Made by a program: the position numbers and the translations under genes. Shown here in pieces: positions 24,152 through 35,421 of a DNA stretch of 64,000 bases. The stretch spans positions 3,162,001 to 3,226,000 of the forward strand of contig JAYJMM010000113.1 in the NCBI GenBank assembly GCA_037349105.1. Reading direction: 5' to 3'. This stretch comes from Limnomonas spitsbergensis (taxonomy: Eukaryota > Chlorophyta > Chlorophyceae > Chlamydomonadales). Numbering within the stretch: position 1 is the stretch's first letter; each line of letters opens with the position of its first letter. Under the pieces are notes generated by a model. It ran no database searches, was not told the DNA's origin, and was given only the letters and a program-made list of their open reading frames with translations.

Positions 24152-24302
24152 TCAATGACGTTACACCACTGGGCCCTGCTAAAAAAGGCCCGGCCGCGTG
24201 GGCGCCTAACCATAAAGGGGTAAATAAAGTGAATTGACAGACGAAAGGCTGAAAAGAAAAGACAAAGGAAGTTCCAGCCTCTGAGAACGTCTACGCCTCA
24301 AC
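24152..24302 (+). mobile_element. SINE-like element, copy 1
   Basis: Starts tcaatgacgttacaccactg, continues with ggcccggccgcgtgggcgcc, an A/G-rich middle (gacagacgaaaggctgaaaa) and ends in gaagttccagcctctg...cgcctcaa. It matches the element at 45436-45639, whose 19-bp duplications define its ends. No tRNA-type A and B boxes were convincingly seen, so the origin of the family is open. Confidence 0.7.
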
Positions 24303-24401
24303 GTTATCTACCACGTCTTCCACAAAATCCGGGGCATCCCACCCAAGCTTGCCCCGGTTGGGCGCTCACGCGGCCGAGCCTTCTTGTGCATGGCCTAGAG
24401 G

Positions 24402-24545
24402 TCAAGGACGTTACACCTCTGGGACCTGCTCAGAAAAGGCTCGGCCGCGTGGGCGCCTAAGTAAAAGGGGCAGAAAAAGAGGGAAAAGGGTAAGAAAAAG
24501 TGAAGGGACAGACAAAATGCTGGAGAGGAAAGGACAACAACAACA
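24402..24545 (+). mobile_element. SINE-like element, copy 2, with inverted neighbour
   Basis: Starts gtcaaggacgttacacctct and shares ggctcggccgcgtgggcgcc and gggacagacaaaatgctgga with the other copies; the 3' end is missing. Directly before it, 24355-24400 holds a partial inverted copy of the head (gggcgctcacgcggccgagc), giving a head-to-head palindrome. Confidence 0.65.
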
Positions 24546-25780
24546 ACTGATATACGGTATAGCCACCACCTCTATGAAGAGTAGCGGCTGTAGATCAGTT
24601 GTTGCTAGCCACATATTGGAGACTGTTGTTCCTCGCTCTAGCTTCTCCCAAGGCACATGGCAGTTCACTGCACCAGCAACGCCTTCATGTGCTCTGTCTC
24701 ACCGCGAGCTGTGTGTCGGCTGACATGGCTGAAACATGGTGTCACATCTTTATACTAACAGGTACATGCATGTTGAGATGGTTAGGAGCAGAGGCCCTCT
24801 CTGGTTAGGAGGGCCTTCATCTTGAAGAAATTTCACATGTTATGGGCTTGTTACGGCCCCACCCGGCCTGGCTTACTTTTTATTATACAGTACACCAAGC
24901 CATCTTTGGGGGACTATTGGACAGCTTCCACCGGGCCGATCGTGACCGAGTCTGGCCGGCATCGTGACCGAGCCTGGCCGGCATCGTGACCGAGCCTGGC
25001 CGATCGTGACCGAGCCTGGCCGGCATGTGGCTTGCTGGCTTGCTGATCTGGCAGCAGGGATTGAAACTGCACCCGGCCCAACCGGTCGAAGGCCGTGACG
25101 TAGCTAAATGTCGCTTCAGCACTCTAAAATAATAGTGTGTCAAAAGAGCTGCTCCTGGTTTGCTGCCTAACCTGGGGGAGAGAGTCAGAGACCTATACAC
25201 ATGTTCATGATAGCATCTAGGTGGCCATGCAGATTGCTGACCCCTCACAAATGAGACAACACTAAACTACCGGTAACGATAAGGCAAGATGGCAGCGACC
25301 CTAATATGGCACAGAGTAAATGCCCGATGGTTCGAGGTGTGACGTCCAAGCAGGTGCAGGTGCTGGCAATGCATTCACATTGGGAATTGCTGAAATGAGG
25401 CTGCATAAAGATCGTACCCATTTACTGAGCGATAAAGGAGAGGGAAAGTGAATGAGCTAGAATGAACACGTTGATGTCACGCTGGTGTACTTAATATTTT
25501 GCTCGCACTCATAGCCTAAACCCTCCAAACCCTGACCACGCAGCCAAGGGAGTGATATGTCCTTCCTCGACGAGCTCTGTCTTTCCAAGTCTCTTCAGGT
25601 TGATTGCAATGTAATGGGTGGCGAAAGCGTTCGTCTGCACATCAAGGGAGAACCCGCCGCGCCCGGCCCTTAACGTTAGCGTACAACCCAAAACCTATAT
25701 GGTATCGTTCTGCCAGATTTATTTTTTCTCAGTCAAAATTTAAAAAACCCAGAACGATGTTTTCTCTCTCAAGAACGATG
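24546..25780. other. Stretch without recognised gene
   Basis: Apart from a 20-22-bp tandem repeat at 24940-25025 (gaccgagcctggccggcatc, three to four copies) and one ggccgtgacgtagct motif at 25087, nothing specific is seen. Confidence 0.4.
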
Positions 25781-25784
25781 CAAT

Positions 25785-26725
25785 TCATCGTTCTCGCCGT
25801 TCTAACCGTTCTGGTGTTTTAGAGTCAGAATCCCGGGGTACCTCGCCGTTCTGGCCGTTCTAACCGTTCAGACCGTTCTAACCGTTCTGGTGTTTTAAAG
25901 ACGAGAGCCCTGGGTACCTCGCCGTTCTAGCCGTTCTAGCCGTTCTGGCCGTTCTGATCGTTCTGGTGTTTTAAAGTCGGAAGCTCTGGGTACCTCGCCG
26001 TTCTAACCGTTCTAGCCGTTCTGACCGTTCTGACCGTTCTGGTGTTTTTAAGTCGGAAGCCCTGCGTACCTCGCCGGTCTGGCCGTTCCAACCGTTCTGA
26101 CCGTTCTGGTCGTTCTGGTGTTTTAAAGACGAGAGCCCTGGTACCTCGCCGTTTTTTAGTCGTTCTAACCGTTCTGACCGTTCTGATCGTTCTGGTGTTT
26201 TGAAGTCGGAAGCCCTGGGTACCTCGCCGTTCTGGCCGTTCTATCCGTTCTGACCGTTCTGGTGTTTTAAAGCCAAAAGCCCGGGGTACCACGCCGTTCT
26301 GGCCGTCCTGACCGTTCTGGCCGTTCTGGTGTTGAAAACCCTGAACCCTAAACCCTAAATCCTAAACACTTAACCCGTAACCCTAAAACGATAACGGACA
26401 TAACGGACATAACGGCCATAACGGCTAGAACGGCTAGGACGGTAAGGTTTCAAGGAAAGGGTTTTCGGAATAGTCAGAACGGTTAGAACGGTTAGAACGG
26501 TTAGAACGACGAGGTGTCTAGGGAAGGGGTGGTAAGGACGGCCAGGACGGCTAGAACGACCAGATCGGCTATAACGGTTAGAACGGCGAGGTGTCCAGGG
26601 AAGGGGTTGTGAAAGTCGAAAGCCCTGGGCACTGCCTGAGCACCTTGCCGTTCTGGCCGTTCTAACCGTTCTGGCCGTTCTGGTGTTTTTAAGTCGGAAG
26701 CCCTAGGTACCTCGCCGTTGATGCG
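25785..26725. repeat. ccgttct array in mirrored orientation around a telomere-like core
   Basis: From 25785 to about 26335 the plus strand carries 9-bp-type units (ccgttctgg, accgttcta) grouped into roughly 100-bp higher-order units ending ggtgttttaaagtcggaagc and cctgggtacctcgccg. At 26336-26390 lie aaccctgaaccctaaaccct and related telomere-like units. From about 26390 to 26610 the units appear inverted (agaacggttagaacgg, ggaaggggt). At 26640-26725 the original orientation returns. No gene is assigned. Confidence 0.9.
26336..26390. repeat. Interstitial telomere-like repeats
   Basis: Imperfect ccctaaa units (aaccctgaaccctaaaccct, aatcctaaacacttaacccg, taaccctaaaacg) of the Arabidopsis/Chlorella telomere type sit exactly at the switch point of the mirrored ccgttct array. 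Confidence 0.75.
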
Positions 26726-26734
26726 ACCCCATCC

Positions 26735-27636
26735 TTGGCGGCAGCCCCACTGGCTCATGCACATCCTCTTCGGAGTCCGGTGGCTCTTCCTCTGACACCA
26801 GATCAGCCCACGGCGTTCCCATTGGCAACGCGGACCCCTTCTTCTGGACCTGCGGTTCACCGCACCCCCGCGGCACCTGCATGGCCACCTTTTCCAGGTT
26901 CACGACCGCGGGCTCTCCCCTGGCCACATCGGCTTCCACCTTTACTGGCATCTCGCTTTCTTTGTGTGCCGCGCTCTACAGCCCCCTCTGGGGCTGCATG
27001 ACCACCTGCCCCTTGATCACCTTGATCGGGCTCTTCCTTGGCCTGCCGTTCAGCCCCTGCCCCTCTGGGCGGGCTCTGCTGCGCTGCACACCCTAGCCCA
27101 CTGTCCCGATCTGCACCACTGGTCTGCGACACGTCAGCGGCCGGGTCCAAAGTCAGCTCAGGGGTTTCTCCCCCTAGCGCCAGCCACGGCTCAGATTCCA
27201 GGCGCTGCCTTGGAACGTCGGGCCATGGGCCACCTCGACCGATCCCTCTGTGCGTCACTCCGACACACACAGTGCCATCGGCCAGCCCCACTTCCTCCTT
27301 GGACAAGACGCGGTCTGCCCTGGGCACCTTGCGCACCCATGCTGCCGGGTCCTCATTCCCGGCCAGCCCAATTGACATCTGCATCGCCTCCTCTGCGATC
27401 TTGGCATCCCAGGCCTCGGCTGGATCCTCTCCCGGATCCAAACCTCTCACTCTCCCACTGCGCCTCAAAGCGTCGGGGTGGTGATGCCTGTCTGGATGCA
27501 ACTCTTTCGATCCCTGCATCTCTGTTGGATCACCGTTCGACCCGGTTTGTTTGCCTGTGCTGGAACACAACAACCTTTGCTCTGTCAACGAGTCTGTGGG
27601 GAAGAATTCCGCCACGGACCCAAAGCACCAATCGCG
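26735..27636 (-). pseudogene. Retroelement-like coding remnant
   Basis: A long minus-strand open frame (about 26857-27636) contains ALRRSGRVRGLDPGED, a basic/serine-arginine motif reminiscent of the linker between integrase and reverse transcriptase in copia polyproteins. The rest is charged and low in hydrophobics, and no integrase or polymerase catalytic motif is present. The next segment, 27637-27866, is the 3' part of the LTR family in plus orientation, so this looks like rearranged element debris. A non-element hypothetical gene cannot be excluded. Confidence 0.3.
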
Positions 27637-27866
27637 AGTAAAGTAGGGGCGGTACCCACAGCTAGGGGCGCTCGGGTAGGCCAACCTTCCCTCTTATACG
27701 GTACGCTGTACCAAGTTACCCCTTTACAGCCCTTGTACCTCCGCAGTGTAGTACAAGAGGCACGTGTGTACAGGTGTTGAACCTTAGTTGTGAGTAGTTT
27801 GAGCCTCTCTAAGGCAGTAATGACAGCTTACACCATTTTGGCACGGTTACTGCTTTATGGTGCGAC
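27637..27866 (+). mobile_element. LTR fragment (3' part)
   Basis: Matches the last third of the solo LTR at 10677-11561 (taggggcggtacccac, ttgtgagtag, cctctctaaggc) and ends in the same ttatggtgcgaca terminus at 27866. Confidence 0.65.
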
Positions 27867-27952
27867 AGTCAGCATATGTCCACCAGCACTGGAGGCCACG
27901 AGGATGAACCAGCAGCGGTAGCGAACCTGGGTGCCATCGACTTCCCCTGTGA

Positions 27953-28748
27953 ATACTGCGGGGGGCTGGGAGGAGGGGGTGTCTGGGACTGCGTGCCAGG
28001 GCAGCACAGGCTCACCACCTTCCAACCATGCCCTGCCCTATTGTTGTTCCCCCACAGTAGCTAGCTTGCCCTTCTAACCAGGTTGCTGCTGAATCCATTG
28101 CATTCACCCCGCTTGGTCACTGTTTTAGACCGTGTTTTGCATTGGTGACCCGACTGACCTCCCCACCTTGGCCCCCAAGCTGGCGGCCAAAGTGTTGCCC
28201 GCAATCCTGGACATGATCGGCGAGCTGGGCACTCCACTCACCATCAGCTTGCCAGGCAAAGTGCCGGTGCACGACAGGCCTTTCCTGGTACACCTGGCCA
28301 GTCAAGTGTCGGGCCAGACCACTTCACGCCTGCCCTGGACATGGCTGGTGTGGCTCATGGTGCGCGGCGTGTATGATTGTGTGCTTTCAGGACCCTAGCG
28401 TGAAATAGAGGCTGAGGGTGAGAGGTTGGACGGGCTCCCGAAGGGCGCCACGGACTTTAGCAGTTGCACTAGGGCAGGCATAAGTGGGAGGCTCTGGCTT
28501 TTGTTGAGGACGTGGTAGACTTGGTAGTGGGCTAGTTTGCTGTCTTTTTTTTGCCTCCCTGGGGACTGGCTCTTTCCCTTTTTATCTCTCTCTTGCTTTC
28601 AAAGGCGGGCCGGGATCCTTCGGTCTGCCTTTCCTATTTTTGGAAGGGTGTTTTTTCTTTACCCTTAATGCTCCCCTCTGTCTTTCCTCTTGCCCCTTTC
28701 CATTTTCCTCCCAACTAGACAGGATGTCGGAGAGCCCGCAGGCAGGGC
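27953..28748 (+). repeat. Dispersed repeat, inverted partner of 5033-5816, with intact exon
   Basis: The homology starts just at the 5' splice-site region of an intron (aatactgcgggg; gtactgcgggg in the other copy). Its exon (from about 28128 to a TAG at 28398) stays open: the position that is TAG in the 5.4-kb copy is CAG here. The frame reads GDPTDLPTLAPKLAAKVLP, GELGTPLTISLPGKVPVHD and TTSRLPWTWLVWLMVRGVYD. Without its upstream exons it is a fragment of the unknown P-loop gene family. Confidence 0.75.
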
Positions 28749-29590
28749 GGTGTGGCATCAGGACAAAGCTCATGCGAGAACATCAGCCAAGACCTCGGAG
28801 GATGAGCAATCGGGTAGAAATACATAATCGGTAGCGCTATCTCTATCTCGTCTCCAGTCATGTTTTGGACCGCCCGCTTGCTTGGCTGCCCGCAATTTCT
28901 TGGACACCAGTTTAATCCATGGGTATCCGACATTATAGCCAAACTACATACTCTATTCGTCCGATGGATCAGAACTGCACGAACTAGGAAAGTCCGGCTT
29001 TCACTCGGGGAACCCTGAGCCAAATTCGGCATACAAGTACTATCAGGCGAGCTACTACGGTACTGCAGATTTGAAGTAGAAACTAATGGGAGGGGACATT
29101 TAGTTATGCATGGAAACTGACAACTGGGGTTGTTACTGCTTAAACAGGTCAAGAGTTGGGGACTGAATCAATCATTGGCTGTTTTGCCATAGCATTTTGC
29201 ATGGTCTTAACAATTATGCATGCATGCATGAGTGATGCATGGATACTTGAGGCCTATTGGGGGGGGGGCGTCTGGGCGTGCATGGGTCTGGTCGCTGGCC
29301 TGCAACCATCTGCATGTCTCTGTATGCCAGTATGTATTCCAGTATGTATGCCAGTATGTATGCCAGTATGTGCCTAAAACTAGTTTTTGACTGCAAAGTA
29401 CTGATACTCCTAACCCGCCGTATTGAAGCGGAGCGGAGCGGACCGGAGCAGAAGCGTATCCGGATTGTGCTACCTTGCCACAGAGTGGCGGACGCCTACG
29501 GGCGGACTCAGCGCCTACACGCTGGCCGCGAATGCGCTGCGCGTTAAGCTGTGGCTGGAACTTCTAGGTGAAAGACGCGGCGCTGACCGC
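28749..29590. other. Stretch without recognised gene
   Basis: Contains a 12-bp tandem repeat at 29326-29371 (cagtatgtatgc, about four copies). Nothing else is supported. Confidence 0.4.
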
Positions 29591-29599
29591 TTGTAGAGC

Positions 29600-30084
29600 T
29601 TAGACTAATGGCCTGAAGGGTCGCGAACCCTGCAGGTCGTTATGAGTCACTTACCGCGTGTAGCGGGCGAAGCCGTAGCCGTAGACTGCGGACGTAGTCC
29701 CAGGTCGGGTTGGGCTTCGGGTTGGGAGTTCTCGTGCTTGCTAGACTGCTGGGTCGCTGATCTAGGCTTGACTGACTTAGTGGTACTGGCTTTAATGCTC
29801 TTCACTGGATAGGTCTCCGAGATCTAGCCGGTGCTGTTTACAAATAGAGGCCTGTCCACTTAAAAGGAACGAAGTAAGGGACAGTGGGCAAGCCGGGATA
29901 CAATGTCCCGGCAAGCCCTTCATTATTACTAAGGTACGGGAAATCCTGGCCTCCGATCTTCCCGAAAGTGGGAAGCTGGGCGTCTAACCCTAAAAAGGGG
30001 GCTCCGCAGGGAAGCTGCGGTGTCTACGGGGACGCGTCAGCGGTCCCTACGGTTTTGGCACGTATACTGCATTATACCTTGACA
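29600..30084 (-). mobile_element. LTR fragment (5' part), inverted
   Basis: On the minus strand it begins tgtcaaggtataatgcagta and matches the 5' half of the 10677 LTR, including gcagcttccctgcggag, the ccgggacattgtatcccgg inverted motif and ggacaggcctct. It is truncated towards 29600. Confidence 0.65.
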
Positions 30085-31060
30085 TGACTGAGGACAGGGT
30101 GACAGAAAGTGCTGGCAGGGGAAGGGTTGGAGGCAAAATTGACACGTATCTGCCCTGAACACCAGCTGTAACTTAAGCTGCAGAATAGCGTGATCGCCAA
30201 CCAGTGCTAATTTTCTCCCTCGTGCAGTTTTGGTGCTTGTTTGCTCACTCTGGTCCACACCTCAGCAAATCTGCATCGCAACATCAGGCGCGCTTGCTCA
30301 ACATCATGGGTACCGGTAGACACATAACATACACGCCAGGATGTGACACATGCTATACTACGCTAATAAACAAGACAGGACATGCACCACAAGTACTACA
30401 TGGTGGTCATGCCTTGTCTTGTCGGCAGCCAACCAGCATGGAATGGACAGGTCGCATTCAGCCATGGCATGGACACAGAGGAGCGCCTGCCTAGCGCCCC
30501 GTCAGGACTCTTCACACTGGGTGATCAATTGAAACAATCCCCAAAAAGGGAGGGGGCAGAGAATCCAGGGATAGCGGGCAATAATAATGATGGCATGCTA
30601 GACGGCTAAGGCCAACGGGAAACTCTGTTGCATGCCGGTAGTCAGGCTACCTTCAGCAGTAAAATGCGTCACATTCGCTACGAAGTGAGGACAGGCCTAT
30701 GGTGCATGAATTTTCTTCCTCCAACTGACTCAGTGGCCAGAAAGCAACACGCTTGGCGGGCTAGATGGGAATATGAGATCGGGCTAGATGGGATCGAATT
30801 GGATTAAGTTGACCTTTCCGTGGAAGGAAGAAAGAAAGAGATCGCGGCATGGATTGTTGAAACGTTTAAATGCCAGTCGGTAAACGTTTGGATGGCATTT
30901 CTACTATTCAAATACGTGGAAAATGCACGGGATGGCTTCCGGCAAGTGCGGCAAGAACTAGCCATACACGTTTTAAAACGCCCCCACACACAAAGCACTC
31001 GTCATGACACGGTTGGCTTTGCTTGCTCTTGCTCCTATTCGGGCGTCGAACTAGCAAGGC
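30085..31060. other. Upstream region of the kinase gene
   Basis: No gene is recognised. It presumably holds the promoter and 5' leader of the kinase gene starting at 31097. No clear TATA box at a suitable distance was seen. Confidence 0.35.
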
Positions 31061-31096
31061 TTGAGATTCATCCGCTCGCGTCCCTTCCTCACTGAC

Positions 31097-34000
31097 ATGG
31101 ACAAGCCCAAGATTCTCGTGGATCGCGTGCACGAGCTCGTGGAAGCGGTGTTCGGTCTCCAAGTCCTACCGGAGCTCACGAGCGAGCTGCCCTCGTACTT
31201 GGACCGCAACTTCATGCTGGCAGTCGACCATGACCTGCTGCTTCCACCACCACCGGGACCTGCATGTGGCGAGCTGATCAGTCCCATAGACGGCGACGCC
31301 ATGCCAGGGGTGCAAGCCCATGGAGCCACACATTCCGTAGGGCACTGCCAGGCAGCGGCGCCACGTGGCCGACCTCGCGGCGCTCTTGTTGTCTTGAAGC
31401 TGCAGGCGGCAGTCGCCGGTGACTGCTGTAACGTCGCATGGGTGCAGGCTCAGAACGACGCCATGGAGCTCCTGGCCGCCGCGGGCATCCCATGCACGAC
31501 GCCTCTGTCCACACGATCTGGAAACGGCCTCGAGGTCTTGGATTTGGATCCAAATCGAAATCTGACAACGCAAACAGCATCATCGTCGGAGCCATCGGCG
31601 ACAACCAACAAAGGTTTAAGCAGGCTCATCGTGCGGTGCTTTGACTACCTTCATGGGAAAGTCCTCGGCACGCTCCCCCAGGTGTGTCAATGACGTTACA
31701 TCTCTGGGCTCTGCTAAAAAAGGCTCGGCCGTGTGGACGCCTAACTTATGGGTTGGGAGGAAAGAACGAAACAAACACCCGGTCAGGAACAAAAGGAGGA
31801 AAAGTGGGAAATCAAGTGAGGGGACAGACAAAAGGCTGGAAAAGAAAGACAAATGAAGGTGTGTGCACTAGGCTGATGTCTGCTGAGGCCGATGTGGCAA
31901 GTATGACCCATGGATTTTGCCATGATTATTTTGCCAGTGCTGGCCGGTGGGTTTTTGTGAAAGCTTCTATGTTCCACCAGTGTCTGTTTTAGTGCACGCC
32001 AAACCACTTTTGGCAGGCTGTTGCGAAACCACCGCTGGACCAACAGAGACGAGCCCTTGACGCCAATGTCCCAAGCACTCAAGCAGCAGGGCTTCCAGCT
32101 TCTGCCCCCCCGTCAGGAGGCCCTGATGTAGCTGAATTGCTGCTCTGAAGCAACCTTGAATAAACGGAAGCAGGCTGCTGCAGTATGTGTTTTTCCTCTT
32201 TGTCGTCTCGGAACACCCGAGGGCATTGTCTCAGACTGTTGAAAACTCTTGGAGCATCTTGATGGCTCATAAACACTCTTAAACACTCTTAGACACTCTT
32301 TCATACTCTGGAAGCCTCGTGGAGAATCTTGCACATGTGTGAACACTTTTGAAAACCTGTGAAGGCTGTTGTCATCCCCTGGTTGAAGTCTCTCAGAAAC
32401 TCTTGAAGGCCACCAGTCCCATCCTCACTTGTTCCTCAAAATATTCTGGACGCTGCAAGAAGTGGACAGGAGAAGCTCAACTGCTACATGCTGATGCCGC
32501 AACGTCCAGGTGCATCCCAGCCTGTGCCCTTCATCGGGCAAAACACTCCAGGGAGCCTTCTTGTACTTGAACTCATTGCTGCATGGTGTATTGCCATGCT
32601 GCATTGTCACCTGAGCCCCTTGACCCTAAACCCCTTATCCCTTTCACCCTCAAACAGGTTCATCCCTGCCTGTATGCTTCATGGGGCGGAACAATGGGCA
32701 AGGTCAGCAGGTACCTTACCACCTTCTATCATGCAGCCCTGGAGCACTCTCACCCATGGTGCTACGAAACCGCTGGCCAGGTGGTGCGTGAGAAGCTTCC
32801 GATGCTGGTGGATGTACTGGATGACCAGAAAAGGTGGGTGTGACCGGAGGTGTGACTATGTGTTACTGGTTTATTTGATGGAAACCTAAACATAAACCCA
32901 GGTTGAAGCAGGCGCAGGTCGGAGTGATTGGTCATGGGATGGCCACACCCCATGTTCACACTTTTCAGATGCTTGATAAACGGAAATCGATTCTCGTTCG
33001 TGTTTTTGGCTTATTTTTTGTTGAATTTTGTGGAACTGTGGATGTGGCCTCCTGCTTGAGCTGCGCTGCCTCCTACTTGAGAGGTTTGGGTCCACTCTCC
33101 CGTGCGGGGAACTCTCTTGCTTTTCTTTCTTCCCTCCAAACTTACGTTACTGCGGCATTGGGGATGTACCCATTGCTTTTGTGTCAGGTCTCTCTTGGAA
33201 TGGGCTGTGTGCGAGTGGCAGAGTCCAGCATGGGCGGAGCGTGCCGGCTGCCTGCGGAGGCAGGTCTGCCATGGAGATGCAAACGAGATGAATATCCTGG
33301 TACTGCCTGGGGGTGAAGCCTGCTGATAATGCCTGCTGATAATGCCTGCTGATAATGCCTGCTGATAATGCCTGCTGATAATGCCTGCTGATAATGCCTG
33401 CTGATAATGCCTGCTGATAATGCCTGCTGATAATGCCTGCTGATAATGCCTGCTGATAATGCCTGCTGATAATGCCTGCTGATAATGCCTGCTAATAATG
33501 CCTGCTGATAATGCCTGCTGATAATGCCTGCTGATAATGCCTGCTGATAATGCCTGCTGATAATGCTTGCTGATAATGCCTGCTGATAATGCCTGCTGAT
33601 AATGCCTGCTGATAATGCCTGCTGATAATGCTTGCTGATAATGCCTGCTGATAATGCCTGCTGATAATGCCTGCTGATAATGCCTGCTGATAATGCCTGC
33701 TGATAATGCTTGCTGATAATGCCTGCTGATAATGCCTGCTGATAATGCCTGCTGATAATGCCTGCTGATAATGCCTGCTGATAATGCCTGCTGATAATGC
33801 TTGCTGATAATGCCTGCTGATAATGCCTGCTGATAATGCCTGCTGATAATGCCTGCTGATAATGCCTGCTGATAATGCTTGCTGATAATGCTTGCTGATA
33901 ATGCCTGCTGATAATGCCTGCTGATAATGCTTGCTGATAATGCTTGCCTGGAAAGGGGAGAGAGGGGTGCGTTGGGAATATCCAGGGCATACCCTTTCTT

Positions 34001-35290
34001 GATCTTTGTCACAACTCCGTCCAAGGTGGCCTATCTGGCGCTTAGCTCGGTTCAAGTATATCTTCCCTTCAACAGACATATCAATCCTGGCCAGGAAAGG
34101 AGCACACGGTACCCTGACCTGTGCAGTGTTTATCATAGTGCACACCAGACCACCAATGACAGGCGGATGTGGCGCTGTTCTTCCACCATTGGGCCAATGG
34201 GGACCTAATCTAGCCGGGCCTATGGTCGGTGGCCCATGCAGGAGAACTTACTACACTGGGCCCCCCGGCTGTAGTTCTTGATGTGGTAACGGCGCGGATG
34301 CAGCCTAGGCCCATGCCGCGCTGTTTCCTTAACCCTCACGCCCCTGCGGGGCGTAGTTTTCTCCCTTTCTTTCTTTCTGATGTGGCTGAATTTCTCTACA
34401 AAAACCCTGAGCCAATCTCGCCTGCCTACGGTAGAAAACCATCATATATTCATACTTAAAATACCGAGATGGAGATTGAGGTGCAGCAGAATAAGATGCA
34501 CCCCCAGCCAGCATATTCCATGCGTCCAAATTCTCATTTCTTTCGCCTGATCTCCACTGTAAGGTAGACGCGGACCGTGTTACCGCGTTGCTGGATTTTG
34601 GCGACATGAGCTTCACATATGCGGTTGCCGAGGCGGCCATCTCCCTAACTTACGCGATGCTGCTGGAGCTGCGGCTGCATGAAGAAGCATCGGCCGCTGC
34701 CAGGCAGCTGGCGGACTCAGTCAAGTCTATTGGGGCGAAGACGTCCGCCACTGAGGGCCTCTGCGGGGAGTGGCTTGCGGATGATTTTGCTGGTGGAGAT
34801 GTCGGGTGTGCCGATAGCGACAGAGGTTGCGGAGTCGAAGTAGCATGCAGCGGCGGCGGCATGTGGGCTGCGTTAGAGGCGGGCCGGCACCTCCTTGTGG
34901 GTACTTTCCCTGGCACTTGAAAATGTGCCTGGTTTGCAAGTGGATTTGTGAAATGTCAACCCTGGTGTGCCTGCCTTTGTTGGGGGGGGGGGGGTATTCA
35001 GAATTTCCACGTGTCCACCTGCCTGACCTCCCCCCTGCCCTTTGTTCTTATCTCAGGCGGGCTACCAGTGCGCCAGTCCATTGACCCCGGGCGAGCTGGA
35101 AATCCTGCCCTTGCTCATAGCAGTCAGGCTGGCCCTCAGCCTGGCCACTGGGGCCGCGGCCGCCCTCGCAGACCCAGGGAACGCCGAGTACTTGCTGATG
35201 ACGCAGCGACACGGCTGGCAGCTGCTGGGCCACTTAAGAGAGACGCCTTTCGAGGAAGTCCTGGAGCGGCTAGTAATGAATCCCGAATAA
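31097..35290 (+). CDS. HYKK: Hydroxylysine-kinase-like phosphotransferase (APH/choline-kinase fold)
   Basis: Five exons in agreeing phase: 31097-31681, 32658-32833, 33188-33312, 34508-34896 and 35057-35290; 502 residues. Exon 1 begins MDKPKILVDRVHELVEAVFG and includes the strand GALVVLKLQAAVAG and helix WVQAQNDAMELLAAAGIP. Exon 2 has LYASWGGTMGKVSRYL. Exon 3 carries the catalytic loop VCHGDANEMNILV and exon 4 the metal-binding LLDFGDMSF. Exon 5 has LTPGELEILPLLIAVRLALS and DPGNAEYLLMTQRHGW. This order matches the AGPHD1/HYKK family, which phosphorylates 5-hydroxylysine with GTP in animals; the substrate in an alga is unknown. An insertion in exon 1 makes it longer than the animal enzyme (about 370). 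Intron 1 holds a SINE-like element and intron 3 a 13-bp minisatellite. TGTAA lies at 35417-35421. Confidence 0.85.
31688..31855 (+). mobile_element. SINE-like element inserted at a splice donor
   Basis: Starts caatgacgttacatctctgg and ends ggctggaaaagaaagacaaa. It is flanked by aggtgtgt on both sides (31680-31687 and about 31857-31864). The 5' copy supplies the working donor of kinase intron 1 (cag then gtgtgt), and the 3' copy preserves a second potential donor. Confidence 0.7.
33315..33950. repeat. 13-bp minisatellite, about 48 copies, in kinase intron 3
   Basis: The unit is tgctgataatgcc with occasional c-to-t change (tgctgataatgct) and one ctaataatgc variant. It starts about six bases after the exon 3 donor (gggg then gtgaagcctgctgataatg). 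Because three units make 39 bp, the minus strand shows long 13-residue repeats (AGIISRHYQQALS), which are not considered genes. Confidence 0.95.
34286..34375 (+). repeat. Short dispersed element in kinase intron 3
   Basis: Same family as 20166-20243: ggcgcggatgcagcctaggc, a ccttaaccctcacgcccctg block, cggggcgtag and a ctttctttctttct tail. Confidence 0.7.
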
Positions 35291-35416
35291 AGAGGTTCCT
35301 GCAGAGTGACTGGCAAGAATCAGCTGGGAAATTTCGGGAGGCTTGCTCTGTTCCTATGTGTTCCTTTTCCTCCATCTTGGCATTTGTACTGCGCCTTTAA
35401 AGCAGGGTCATTAAGG

Positions 35417-35421
35417 TGTAA
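35417..35421 (+). terminator. TGTAA polyadenylation signal of the kinase gene
   Basis: tgtaa lies 127 bp after the kinase stop. This pentamer is the common green-algal poly(A) signal. The assignment is by position only. Confidence 0.5.

Noticed and set aside
33011..34024. 337-residue minus-strand frame of AGIISRHYQQALS repeats
   Set aside because: Product of the 13-bp minisatellite in kinase intron 3; three units give a 39-bp period open in all frames.
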